A stretch of DNA of 64,000 bases from Pseudomonas asiatica (GTDB lineage Bacteria; Pseudomonadota; Gammaproteobacteria; Pseudomonadales; Pseudomonadaceae), in the NCBI RefSeq assembly GCF_009932335.1, contig NZ_BLJF01000001.1, positions 2,294,001 to 2,358,000 of the forward strand, read 5' to 3'. Below the pieces are notes generated by a model, which worked only from the letters and a program-made list of their open reading frames with translations, did not search any database and was not told the origin of the DNA. Of the stretch, positions 45,155 through 54,393 are shown piece by piece. Position 1 is the first letter of the stretch. Each line of letters starts with the position of its first letter. The translations under genes and the position numbers were made by a program.

Positions 45155-47065
45155 TCAGCCGCGCAACTGTTTGAGCTTGCGGTACAGCGTCGCCCGGCTG
45201 ATACCCAGCGCCTCGGCCGCCGCGGACACATTGCCCTGATGGCGCGCCAAGGCGCCACGTATCAGTTCCAGTTCGTTGTCCTTGAGGCTGCCGGAAGGCG
45301 CCGTGCCACTGGCCAGTTCGTCCAGCAGGCAGTCGGTGAGGTGGTCCAGGGTCAGCACCTGCTCGCCGTCCTCGCGCATGGCCAGCGCGGTGCGCACGAC
45401 CATTTCCAGCTGGCGGATGTTGCCCGGCCAGTCGAAGCCTTCGAGCAACGCGGTCAGGGCCGGGTCCAAGGTCACGCCCCGGGCATCGGACTTTTCCAGC
45501 AGCCCCTGGATGATCGCAGTCAGGTCATCACGCTCGCGCAGTGCCGGCAGGCGCAGCGACACGCCGTTGACCCGGTAGTAAAGGTCTTCGCGGAAGTGCT
45601 GCTCCTGCACCAGGCGCTTGAGGTCGCGGTGCGTGGCACAGATCAATGCCACATCAATGTCCTGCTCGTCGCCCGCCCCCAGCGGTGCCACTCGCCGTTC
45701 CTGCAGTACCCGCAACAAGCGCGCCTGCAGCGCTAGCGGCATGTCGCCGATTTCGTCGAGGAACAGCGTGCCGCCGTGGGCCTGCATCAGCCGGCCGACC
45801 ATGCCGCCCCGGCGCGAGCCGGTGAACGCGCCTTCACGGTAGCCGAACAGTTCGGACTCGATCAGCCCTTCGGGGATGGCCGCGCAGTTGACGGCCACGA
45901 ACGGTTTGTCGGCACGCGGGCTGGCCTGGTGCAGGGCCCGGGCGACGACTTCCTTGCCGGTACCGGTCTCGCCCAGCAACAGCACCGGCAGGCCATTGCC
46001 CAGCCCCTGGCGGGCCATGCGCAGGTTGCGCGCCAGGCGCAGGTCGCCACCGGCCAGGGCGTCGAGGGCGGGTGACTGCTTGCCCGGCGCCGGCTTGCTC
46101 ACCGGCGTGCTGCCGTTGACCCGGCCATGGCGCGGCAGCTGCAGGGCGCGGAAGTAGAACTCGCCCTTGGCCGTTTGCACACTGCTCACCCCGCCCTGCC
46201 ACAGGCGGGCGATGAAGGCCGGTGACCGTTCACCCAGCAGGTCGCTGCTGCGCCGGCCCAACAGCTCATGGCGCGGCACCTGCAACAGCTGGCAGGCACT
46301 GTCGTTGGCAGCCAGCACTTCACCGTCCAGGCTCAGCGCCAGCAGGCCATGCCAGGCGCTGTTGAGGTATTGCGGGCGGCTGTGGAAGGCCAGCACCAAT
46401 TGCTCCGGGTGGCACAGGCCAAACATACGGCTTTCGATGTTGCCGGCCGCCAGCATCAGCGTCGACAGGCTGTCCTGTGGTTGCGCCATCACCCCTTCAC
46501 GGGTGATGTCGAGCACGCCGATCACCTCGCCGCGCGGGTCGCGCAGGGGTACCGAAGTGCAGGAGAACGGGCTGAGGCGGTCGAGGTAATGTTCGCCGCA
46601 GTTGATCAGCGTCGGCCGGCCTTCCACCACTGCCGTGCCGATCGCATTGGTGCCACGCAGCGACTCGCTCCAGCAACTGCCCGGGTGCAGGTCGCGCAGG
46701 CCCTCGCGTTGCAGCACGTGCTTCTGCCCTTCGATGGCCAGCACATTGGCCTGGGCGTCGCCGAGGATGACGATGCCGGCCTTGCCCTGACGCGCGACCA
46801 GATAGTCCAGTTCCGGGGTAACGGCGTCAACCAGCAGGCGGTTGCGCTCCAGCAGCATGCGCAGGTCGTGGCCCTGCTCCAGGCCCAGGCCCACCTGCTC
46901 GCCCTGCAGACAGTCCAGGCCATGGCCCAGGCTGCGGCGCCAGGAGGCATCGATCTCGTCGCGCAGCATGCCCAGTGGCAGCTCGCCTTCGCTGGCCAGC
47001 TTCAGGCGGGCCTGGCGGGATTCGTGCAGCGGGTCGTGGGCGTTTGTTATTAGTTGTCGCGCCAT
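45155..47065 (-). CDS. AcoR-like sigma-54-dependent activator of the amine locus
   Basis: A 636-residue regulator: an N-terminal GAF-type sensor (about 60-210), a PAS-like domain (about 235-300), an AAA+ domain with Walker [14 protein letters not shown] (about 365) and Walker [12 protein letters not shown], and a Fis-type HTH at the C-terminus ([20 protein letters not shown]). The sigma-54 contact loop reads GAFTGS instead of the usual GAFTGA. It heads the unit with qhpF, qhpE and qhpG, and probably activates the -24/-12 promoters around 38 kb in response to an amine or aldehyde. Paracoccus QhpR is AraC-type, so regulation differs here. Confidence 0.88.
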   Translation of the reverse strand: MARQLITNAHDPLHESRQARLKLASEGELPLGMLRDEIDASWRRSLGHGLDCLQGEQVGLGLEQGHDLRMLLERNRLLVDAVTPELDYLVARQGKAGIVILGDAQANVLAIEGQKHVLQREGLRDLHPGSCWSESLRGTNAIGTAVVEGRPTLINCGEHYLDRLSPFSCTSVPLRDPRGEVIGVLDITREGVMAQPQDSLSTLMLAAGNIESRMFGLCHPEQLVLAFHSRPQYLNSAWHGLLALSLDGEVLAANDSACQLLQVPRHELLGRRSSDLLGERSPAFIARLWQGGVSSVQTAKGEFYFRALQLPRHGRVNGSTPVSKPAPGKQSPALDALAGGDLRLARNLRMARQGLGNGLPVLLLGETGTGKEVVARALHQASPRADKPFVAVNCAAIPEGLIESELFGYREGAFTGSRRGGMVGRLMQAHGGTLFLDEIGDMPLALQARLLRVLQERRVAPLGAGDEQDIDVALICATHRDLKRLVQEQHFREDLYYRVNGVSLRLPALRERDDLTAIIQGLLEKSDARGVTLDPALTALLEGFDWPGNIRQLEMVVRTALAMREDGEQVLTLDHLTDCLLDELASGTAPSGSLKDNELELIRGALARHQGNVSAAAEALGISRATLYRKLKQLRG

Positions 47066-47248
47066 TTTCTACTCCGGCTGTGCCCCGCAAGGTGGCGGGG
47101 AACGGGCTTGGGAATTTTCCGCAGTGTGCGGGAGAAATCCCTGGCCGTCATCAGGCTGAGGTAGAAGGTGGCATATGGTGACGTTTACGTAAAGGGACAC
47201 GCAGGAGCGCCGCCTTGCTCAAGATCTGGAAGCTTGCGCAAGCTTTGT

Positions 47249-47505
47249 GGGAGCGGGTTCACCCGCGAAGAGGCCCTCAAGGTCGATCACGGCTGCCGCT
47301 TGATTTCAACAAAGCCCAGGCGCCCGCCAGATACCCGGAACCGGCCCATTCGCGGGTAAACCCGCTCCCACAGGGACGGCGTCGCACTTGAGATCACGCG
47401 GTACTTGTGGGAGCGGGCAAGCCCGCGAACACCGGCAAAGCCGGTGCCATCCACCGCGTCGTCTGCTTCGCGGGCGCGCCCGCTCCCACAGGTACTGCGC
47501 TGTCT
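47249..47505. repeat. REP cluster forming the left border repeat of the island
   Basis: Several REP units (GAGCGGGTTCACCCGCGAAG at 47251 and others) within the 547-bp gap after the regulator gene. 47249-47339 is similar to 57886-57976, and 47367-47491 is about 95 percent identical to 58597-58721 by eye, so this stretch repeats the DNA at the other end of the accessory region. It also contains the last about 20 bp of a DUF3077-type gene, without the gene. Confidence 0.75.
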
Positions 47506-47612
47506 TAGCCACCATAAAACGAAATAACCGGGCATAAGGCCGCTCCTGCAGAAACAGCGCACAACTTGTTCTCAACTACATGGCCAACCCAACAACCAAG
47601 AAAAAACACTAA

Positions 47613-48823
47613 GGAGACGCTGCATAAATAGCCAACCGCTCAGAGCCTTGGCACACTGACCCCCTCAATCAGCCCCCTCTTCGTGAGCCTCGTTACGCGC
47701 TATGCAGAAGACCTTCTCCGAACTCGAATACACCGGCAAGAAAAAGCAAACCCGACGAGATCGCTTCCTGGCGGATATCGAGCAGTTGGTGCCCTGGGCA
47801 CAGCTGGAAGCTCAAGTGGCGCCGTTCTACCGCGACACCACCGGCAAGCGCGGACGCCCCTCGATTGGGTTGTCGCGCATGCTGCGCATGTATGTCGTGC
47901 AGCAGTGTTTCGGTTTCTCCGATGAAGGCACCGAAGATGCCATCTACGACAGCCAGGCCATTCGTGGCTTCATGGGCATCGACCTGGGCCGGGAGTCGGC
48001 ACCGGATGCCACTACCTTGTTGCGCTTTCGCCGCTTGCTGGAAACCCATCAGCTGACGCGGGTGTTGTTTGAAACGATCAACCAGCATCTGGCCAGTCGG
48101 GGTCTGCTGCTCAAGGAAGGCACCATCGTCGATGCCACCCTGATCGCCGCACCGCCCTCGGTCAAGAACCGAGAAGGTAAGCGCGATCCTGAGATGCATC
48201 AGGCTAAAAAAGGCAATCAGTGGCACTTCGGGATGAAGGCCCACATTGGCGTCGACGCCACGTCGGGGCTGGTGCACAGCCTGGTGGGGACCGCGGCTAA
48301 CGTGGCCGATGTCACCCAGGTCGACAAGCTGCTGCACGGTGCCGAAACCTATGTCTCGGGAGATGCTGGATACACCGGTGCGGCCAAGCGAGCGGAGTAT
48401 GCTGAACGGGACGTTATCTGGTCGATTGCAGCACGGCCAAGCAGCTACCAGCATCACGGCAAAGACAGCGTGCTGTTCCGGGTCAAGCGCAAGATCGAAT
48501 ACGCCAAGGCGCAACTGCGTGCCAAGGTAGAGCATCCGTTCCAAGTGATCAAAGTGCGCTTCAACCATCGCAAAGTCCGTTACCGTGGACTGGAAAAGAA
48601 TACGGCGCAGTTATTCAGTCTGTTCGGGTTGGCCAATCTGATGCTGGCAAAGCGGTACTTGCAACGGGTGGCGGGATAAATCCGTCTGAAAGGCGGGGTT
48701 TACCCGCTAATCAGTAAAACAGGGCCTGAAATCGGCCCATAAACGCAAAATAAGACCGTCAGGTTGAAAAAATCGGTTGGAAAATGGAATGCGGACTGAA
48801 GAGGTAAATTGTTCAGCGTCTCC
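47613..48823 (+). mobile_element. IS5-family insertion sequence, complete
   Basis: A 1211-bp element with inverted ends GGAGACGCTGCATAA (left) and GGAGACGCTGAACAA (right, read inwards), flanked on both sides by CTAA (47609-47612 and 48824-48827), the 4-bp target duplication typical of IS5-group elements. It contains one intact transposase gene and lies between the amine locus and vgrG, 183 bp before the vgrG start. Confidence 0.92.
47702..48679 (+). CDS. IS5-family transposase
   Basis: A 325-residue DDE transposase. The catalytic residues are visible in IVDATLIAAP, YVSGDAGYTG and the C-terminal AQLRAKVEHPFQVIK (Glu). The N-terminal region has a DUF772-type fold (GKRGRPSIGLSRMLRMYVVQQ). Full-length and apparently active. 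The start ATG at 47702 lies 89 bp inside the element. Confidence 0.93.
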   Translation: MQKTFSELEYTGKKKQTRRDRFLADIEQLVPWAQLEAQVAPFYRDTTGKRGRPSIGLSRMLRMYVVQQCFGFSDEGTEDAIYDSQAIRGFMGIDLGRESAPDATTLLRFRRLLETHQLTRVLFETINQHLASRGLLLKEGTIVDATLIAAPPSVKNREGKRDPEMHQAKKGNQWHFGMKAHIGVDATSGLVHSLVGTAANVADVTQVDKLLHGAETYVSGDAGYTGAAKRAEYAERDVIWSIAARPSSYQHHGKDSVLFRVKRKIEYAKAQLRAKVEHPFQVIKVRFNHRKVRYRGLEKNTAQLFSLFGLANLMLAKRYLQRVAG

Positions 48824-49006
48824 CTAAGTTACAAGTTTCAGAAAGTTCCTACTTATAACCAAAAACAACAACACCCTGTTTATTTAAATCCCGCCGCAGC
48901 CCGCCTACCCTGCAAGTCCGCCCTCGCCATCAACCTTACCCCAGGCCCAATCTGCACCAAGACTACGGCTGATACTGGAGCAATTCTTAACAAGGGAAAA
49001 CACGCC
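48680..49006. other. IS right end and vgrG leader
   Basis: The first 144 bp belong to the IS. The remaining 179 bp (48828-49006) are AT-rich and form the leader of vgrG. No REP unit is present. The original promoter of vgrG may have been separated by the IS insertion. Confidence 0.6.
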
Positions 49007-51109
49007 ATGTACCGACAATCTGATCTGCGCTTCAGCTTTCAACCCTTGGCTGGCGACATTCAATTCGAGGTGATTTCATTCGAACTCGACGAAGCCATCA
49101 GCGCACCATTCCAGTTGAAGCTGGAGCTGATCAGTCACGAAGATGAAGTCGACTTCGGTCAGTTGCTCGACAAGCCGGTACTGTTCACGATCTGGCAGCA
49201 CGAACGCCCACTGCGCTACGTGCACGGCGTGACAAGCAGCTTCAGCCAAGGTGAAACGGGCTTTTATCGCACCCGTTACCATGCCTTGGTCGAGCCCCTC
49301 CTGGCCCGCGGCGGGTTGCGTTCGAACTGGCGAATCTTCCAGCAGAAAACCGTGCCGCAGATTCTCGAAATCATGCTCAAGCGCCAGTGCATCCTTCATT
49401 TCGAGTTGCACACTTTTGGCGACCATCAGGTGCGCGAGTTTTGCGTACAGGCCGGTGAAACAGACCTCGACTTCATCGCCCGCCTGGCGGGTGAAGAGGG
49501 TTTCATCTATCGCTTCGAGCACACGCCAAAACAACACCTGCTGGTCATCACCGACCGACTGCTGGCGCTGGGGCAGATCAGCCGAGGCGCGATCAAGACC
49601 GAAGACGACGATGAAGGGCTTCCTGAAGAGGACGACGTCGGCCCCGACCAGGTGCTGTACCGCGCCAACAGCGGTGGTGATCAGGCCAGGCCTTGCCTGC
49701 GCCGCCTGCGCTACAGCGAGCAGGTACGCACCGCACGACAGGTACAGCGGGACTACACCTTCACCAACCCGCAGTACCGGCAGGAACACCGCGCAGATGA
49801 CAGTGGCATCGCCCATCAGTCCCGGGATTATGAGCGCTTCGACTACCCCGGCCGTTACAAGCGCGATGTGGTCGGCGTCCCCTTCACCGCCACGCGACTC
49901 ACGGCCCTGCGCCATGACGCCCGTATTGCCGAGGTAGAGGGCGACGATGTGCGGCTGCAACCAGGCCTGAGCTTCACCCTCATCGAACACCCCCGCAAAG
50001 ACCTCAACACACACTGGCGCGTGATGCGCGTGCATCACGAGGGGAGCCAATTCACCAGCCTGCAAGAAGAAGCAGCCGGAGCCGAACAGGGAACGCGCTA
50101 CTCGCAGGAAGCCGTGCTGGTGCCCGGCCGGATCGAATGGCGACCTGCGCCGCTGGACAAACCGCGCATCGATGGCCCGCACATGGCCACCGTCGTCGGT
50201 CCACCCGGCGAGGAGATCTATTGTGACGAATGGGGACGGGTCAAGGTCAGCTTCCCCTGGGATCGCGAGAGCAGAAACAACGAGTTCAGCTCCTGCTGGG
50301 TGCGCGTATCACAAGGTTGGGCAGGCGGCAGCTGGGGCTCGATGGCTATCCCACGCATCGGCCAGGACGTGATCATCCAGTACGTCAACGCCGACCCCGA
50401 CCAGCCAATGATCACCGGGCGCACCTACTGCGGCGATCAACTGCCGCCCTACGAGCTGCCGGAACACAAGACGCGCATGACCATCAAGAGTCAGACCCAC
50501 AAGGGTAATGGCTGCAACGAACTGCGTTTCGAAGATGAACTGGGTCGGCAGGAAGTGTACGTGCATGCCGAAAGGAACATGAATACCAAGGTCAAACACG
50601 ACCAGACCCTGAACGTCGGCAATGATCGCGCCACTGCGACAGGCCGGGACCAAAACACCAGCATTGCGCGTGACGAGACTATCGATACCGGACGTGATCG
50701 CCGCGATCATGTTCACCAGGACCGATTCACCAGCATCGACCGCAACGATATCCACACCATTGGCAACACAAGCCGCATCACCATTGCCGCCGACCACAGC
50801 CTGAGTATCGGCGGCAATCAGTCGCTCGTCATCGAAGGTACGCGCGCCATTGAAGCCCGTACTGCACAACGCCTGCTGACCCGGTATTACATGCTTCAGG
50901 GCACGGAACGCATCCACATCCGTGGCCCGAGCGGCAAGATCATCCTCGATACCAACGGCATCACTATCGAGGCTCCCAACATCCACTTCAAAGGCAATGT
51001 CACCTACCAGACACCTGTGCAGGCCCAGGTCGAAGCCATCGAGGCCGCCATTCGAGAAGGCTCACCGCTGATTGAAGAATGCCCCTTTGCCGGGAAGGAC
51101 GACGCATGA
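49007..51109 (+). CDS. vgrG: Type VI secretion spike protein VgrG
   Basis: A 700-residue VgrG. The gp27-like base is at about 1-330 (RFSFQPLAGDIQFEVISFEL near the N-terminus), the gp5 OB-fold follows (DEWGRVKVSFPWDRES at about 405), and the needle of short repeats (TGRDQNTSIARDETIDTGRD) runs to the end. The C-terminal tail IEAAIREGSPLIEECPFAGKDDA carries no toxin domain, so cargo is loaded through the DUF4123 adaptor encoded next. AAGGGA precedes the ATG. No structural T6SS genes are nearby: an orphan vgrG island served by a T6SS elsewhere. Confidence 0.95.
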   Translation: MYRQSDLRFSFQPLAGDIQFEVISFELDEAISAPFQLKLELISHEDEVDFGQLLDKPVLFTIWQHERPLRYVHGVTSSFSQGETGFYRTRYHALVEPLLARGGLRSNWRIFQQKTVPQILEIMLKRQCILHFELHTFGDHQVREFCVQAGETDLDFIARLAGEEGFIYRFEHTPKQHLLVITDRLLALGQISRGAIKTEDDDEGLPEEDDVGPDQVLYRANSGGDQARPCLRRLRYSEQVRTARQVQRDYTFTNPQYRQEHRADDSGIAHQSRDYERFDYPGRYKRDVVGVPFTATRLTALRHDARIAEVEGDDVRLQPGLSFTLIEHPRKDLNTHWRVMRVHHEGSQFTSLQEEAAGAEQGTRYSQEAVLVPGRIEWRPAPLDKPRIDGPHMATVVGPPGEEIYCDEWGRVKVSFPWDRESRNNEFSSCWVRVSQGWAGGSWGSMAIPRIGQDVIIQYVNADPDQPMITGRTYCGDQLPPYELPEHKTRMTIKSQTHKGNGCNELRFEDELGRQEVYVHAERNMNTKVKHDQTLNVGNDRATATGRDQNTSIARDETIDTGRDRRDHVHQDRFTSIDRNDIHTIGNTSRITIAADHSLSIGGNQSLVIEGTRAIEARTAQRLLTRYYMLQGTERIHIRGPSGKIILDTNGITIEAPNIHFKGNVTYQTPVQAQVEAIEAAIREGSPLIEECPFAGKDDA

Positions 51110-51681
51110 GCCTGCACCAGCAATTAAGCGAAGGCAGCCTGTACACGGGTGTCGTCAGTGCAAGCCTGTTCGTGCTTGCCGAAGCGTCGGCCAATCCGGG
51201 CCTGCTGGGCAGGCTCGAGTTTCATTCCACCCGACACCAATGCCTATGGCACCTGGACCATCACACCGGGCTGGAGAAGCATGCGCCATTACTGTTCCAG
51301 CTGACAGCAGGCAGCGAACTGGATGCCTGGCTTGGCGGCCTGGACGGGGCCTTCGCCTGTACTGTCGCCGAGACCACTCTGCCCCTCGAAGCCCTCGCGA
51401 GGCACCTGCGCCGCTTTGGCAAAGTCCAGGAAGGCCGACGTCGGTACTTCATGAGGCTTGGTGATCCTCGGTCGCTAAGCTTCTATGTCGGCTCACTGAC
51501 GCACCAGCCAGACACCCTGGCCCGGCTGTTCGATCACGGACGCATACGCAGACTCTACTTTCACGATTCACGAACCGGGCTTGCACTTGGCGCACAGCCG
51601 CTGTTCGAGCAAACAGAAAGCAGCATCGAACGGGAAGGCTGCCTGGCCTGGCTGCCATTGCGCCACGAGGTCCCTGCATGA
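51106..51681 (+). CDS. DUF4123 T6SS effector adaptor (Tap/TEC-like)
   Basis: A 191-residue protein of the DUF4123 family, which links a particular effector to its cognate VgrG tip. The start overlaps the vgrG stop as ATGA. The family pattern is seen in LYTGVVSASLFVLAEAS near the start, WLGGLDGAFACTVAETTLPLE, and the C-terminal FYDSR-like segment LYFHDSRTGLALG. Confidence 0.82.
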   Translation: MSLHQQLSEGSLYTGVVSASLFVLAEASANPGLLGRLEFHSTRHQCLWHLDHHTGLEKHAPLLFQLTAGSELDAWLGGLDGAFACTVAETTLPLEALARHLRRFGKVQEGRRRYFMRLGDPRSLSFYVGSLTHQPDTLARLFDHGRIRRLYFHDSRTGLALGAQPLFEQTESSIEREGCLAWLPLRHEVPA

Positions 51682-52520
51682 GCCTGCCGAAACTGAATCT
51701 GGGTGCGCTGCAAGCTGCCTCGCTACGGACCACCAACCGTCGACTGTCCCGCTTCCTGCTGGGGACGTTGGACGGTTCGATTGCGCGCTTTCATACCCGT
51801 CCCGAGGATGTTCCCCTGCTGGTAGCCAATGCGGGGGCTCTGGTCAGCAACAGGGGCTACACCTGCGGCAAGGAATACAGCTTGCTGGTGCTGAGCCATT
51901 TCTTGCTGGGTCTGGGCTGGTGGAACGACCCCGCAAGCGTATCGGTGTGGTCAATCCACCAGGTTCCCGGCCTTACCCAGGATGAGCGACTCGACATGCT
52001 GACCGTGCGGGCAGTAGCCCACCGTATGCAGTGGGAGGGTCAACTCACCCTTATGCATGACGTTACACGGCAGATTTTGCGCTTGCCCGATGACGATTGC
52101 GTCCACGACCGGCAGTGGCGATCACTGGAGCAACTGATGACCCTGCGCGGCATACCGGCTGACGCGCAGCAGTCTTGTTACTGCTGCTATGAGTCGGATG
52201 CCAGCCGCCGCTATGCGCTGCCCGCCATCACTCACAAGGAGCTGAACGGGAACGAGATCCTCGCCCACCGCTATTACGGAAAACGGCTACCTCAGCCGTC
52301 CGATGACCTGTACAAGCTGCCCCCGTTGCCCCGCAGCCAAGTGCTGATGCATGTGCTCCTGGCGATCGCGTTCGGTCGACACTTTTACCTCAACCCATTG
52401 TTCACCCCTTGGGTGAAGTTGCTTGAAGCCACCGACTCTCCCCGAGAGCGCTGCCGGGTGTTGGCAAGTCAATTGGCAGCCCACCAACAAGCACTCAAGG
52501 AGCCGAGCCCGCATGGTTGA
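51678..52520 (+). CDS. Unknown protein between T6SS adaptor and effector
   Basis: A 280-residue soluble protein with no signal peptide or membrane segment that I do not recognise. Features: GFGLGW-type hydrophobic core (LSHFLLGLGWWNDPASVSVW at about 75), a Cys cluster SCYCCYES at about 172, and a basic, Pro-rich C-terminus. Its start overlaps the DUF4123 stop (ATGA) and its stop overlaps the effector start by 8 bp, so it is translated with the module and may be a second chaperone or adaptor. Confidence 0.65.
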   Translation: MSLPKLNLGALQAASLRTTNRRLSRFLLGTLDGSIARFHTRPEDVPLLVANAGALVSNRGYTCGKEYSLLVLSHFLLGLGWWNDPASVSVWSIHQVPGLTQDERLDMLTVRAVAHRMQWEGQLTLMHDVTRQILRLPDDDCVHDRQWRSLEQLMTLRGIPADAQQSCYCCYESDASRRYALPAITHKELNGNEILAHRYYGKRLPQPSDDLYKLPPLPRSQVLMHVLLAIAFGRHFYLNPLFTPWVKLLEATDSPRERCRVLASQLAAHQQALKEPSPHG

Positions 52521-54393
52521 AGCATCTGCTTTACAAACGCTGGGGCAAGCCGCACTCAACGGGGCGCTGCCTGTTCCACCCGACATTTGCGTACCCTGCT
52601 CCCTTCCCGGCGCGCTGTTCTCCCTCGACGGCGGCGACGGTTGCGACCAGCTGCTGGGCATCCCCTCCCAGAACGGCGTCGGCCCTGCCTGGTTTCGCAA
52701 CAACCCCTGGATCCGCGACCAGGCGCGCAACCACCGCGATACCTTCCTCCAGCAGGTGCTGGAGCATGCCGGCGACACGCTGGGCAATGCCTGGCTGGCT
52801 GAGTTTCATGCCTTTGCCGCCAGCGAAAAGCTGCAGTTGGTGTGCATCGACGACGAGATCCGCCTCGACGAACTGCCCCCACCCGTACTCGACCACATGG
52901 GCGAGCGCAGCCAGCACGGTTATGCCTTTGCCCTGCACAGCAATTTCTTGTTCACCGACCACAAGATCTATTTCGCCACCTTCACTCATGTGCAGTGGGC
53001 CGAGGCGCAACGGGAAGAGTACGTCGACGAGCACGGCACCCAGCGTATCAGCCCGCCCTATACCTGGCACACGCCCAGTGGCCTGTACCCGATCGAACAG
53101 GCCTGTGAACAGCTGGCCCGGCACTACGCCGAAGCCAAGGCCCGGGCTCGCTTCTGGCAAGGCGTCATTGGCGCGGGCGAATTCGCCCTCGGCGTGCTGG
53201 CATTCATACCGGTGGTGCGCGGCATCAAGGGCACCGTAACGCTCGGCCGCTATGCCTTCGTGGCCCTGGAAGCCGCGCTGGCCGCCGATGCCATGGTCGA
53301 CGGCAGCAGCCGCATGATCACCGGCGAAGGCCTGAGTATCGGCGAGCAGTTCTTCACCGACCTGGCGCGCCTGGCCAACCCCGACACTGCCGAGGCACGT
53401 GGCAAGCAGGTATTCATGGCCATCAACCTGGCCCTGCTGCTGCCGGCCGCCATCGGCGGCGCCCGTTGGCTGATGCACAAGTTGCAGCCCGGCAGCATGA
53501 CCACCGTACGCCTCGACAACGCCGCGCTGTCGCAAGAGGAAGTCCGGCGCCTTGGCAACCGCAGCGCCGGCGAAGTCACCGTACTGGAAACCCGCATCCA
53601 GCGACGCACCCGTGAGGGTGAGCTGCCGGTCACTGCCCGTGAACTGCACTCGGTGGAGCGCAATGCCAGCCTGGTCGCGCTCGATGTGGCTGGCGGCAAG
53701 GCCGACTACGCCTACATGGCCACCACCCTGCGCGACCGGCTGGTGGCCATGATTCAACACAGCATCGGGCCGGTGCGCATGGGCGGCAGCCTGACCCGGG
53801 TCGTCGCCGATGCCGGCGAAGAAGCCCTGGCGGCGGCCCTGGTCAGCCACTGGAAGGTCAAGCCGGAGAACATACTCGGCCTGAGCACCCACCCTTCCCG
53901 GCCCAGCCAGTTCGGTTTGAAGAACAAGAGCGACCAGGGGATCGACATGCTGGTGTACGTGCCACCACCGCCCTCGATGACGGTGCGTAATCCGACGACG
54001 CTGGAAATGCGGCATCACATCGATGGGCTGAAGGGGACGGCGCCGCTGGAGGAACTGAAGTTCGAGGCTGGGACGTTGTTGGTGATCGAGGTGAAGACGA
54101 CTCTAGGGAAAAGCAAGACGCCTGGTTTCATCAACACCCAGAAAGCAGGAGGCAAAGCCAACCTTCAGCGCATACAGGACTTGATTCGCAGAAAAAGACA
54201 AGGATGGGGAGAAGCCCTTACAAAAACTGACCCAGCCTTTATTACAAAGCACCAAGCAATAGAGGACAGCTTGGACTCGCGAAAGGTTTCATTCCTCCAT
54301 GCACAAGTATTCTTTGACTCGAAAGGTCATCCTAACACCATTGTCGGCGACCGAAGCGGAATACAAATTAATCTCTGGAACCAACATGAATAG
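52513..54393 (+). CDS. Putative T6SS nuclease effector (PD-(D/E)XK-like C-terminus)
   Basis: A 626-residue protein. Hydrophobic segments at about 215-240 and 305-320 lie in the N-terminal half, as in effectors that must cross a membrane. The C-terminal part has D478 in QGIDMLVYVPP and E526-V-K528 in LLVIEVKTTLG, the spacing of a PD-(D/E)XK nuclease. The last about 90 residues are encoded by DNA visibly richer in A+T than the rest, pointing to replacement of the toxin tip. Start and stop overlap its neighbours (8 bp each). Nuclease activity is an inference. Confidence 0.7.
   Translation: MVEASALQTLGQAALNGALPVPPDICVPCSLPGALFSLDGGDGCDQLLGIPSQNGVGPAWFRNNPWIRDQARNHRDTFLQQVLEHAGDTLGNAWLAEFHAFAASEKLQLVCIDDEIRLDELPPPVLDHMGERSQHGYAFALHSNFLFTDHKIYFATFTHVQWAEAQREEYVDEHGTQRISPPYTWHTPSGLYPIEQACEQLARHYAEAKARARFWQGVIGAGEFALGVLAFIPVVRGIKGTVTLGRYAFVALEAALAADAMVDGSSRMITGEGLSIGEQFFTDLARLANPDTAEARGKQVFMAINLALLLPAAIGGARWLMHKLQPGSMTTVRLDNAALSQEEVRRLGNRSAGEVTVLETRIQRRTREGELPVTARELHSVERNASLVALDVAGGKADYAYMATTLRDRLVAMIQHSIGPVRMGGSLTRVVADAGEEALAAALVSHWKVKPENILGLSTHPSRPSQFGLKNKSDQGIDMLVYVPPPPSMTVRNPTTLEMRHHIDGLKGTAPLEELKFEAGTLLVIEVKTTLGKSKTPGFINTQKAGGKANLQRIQDLIRRKRQGWGEALTKTDPAFITKHQAIEDSLDSRKVSFLHAQVFFDSKGHPNTIVGDRSGIQINLWNQHE

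Noticed and set aside
47287-47562. Reading frames within the REP cluster after the regulator gene
   Set aside because: Translations (CGSGRARE, SRSGLVS repeats) are those of REP palindromes; no start signals or conserved domain.
48855-48880. A-rich AACAACAAC stretch before vgrG as a Crc site
   Set aside because: It lies more than 120 nt from the vgrG start codon, too far to block initiation directly.
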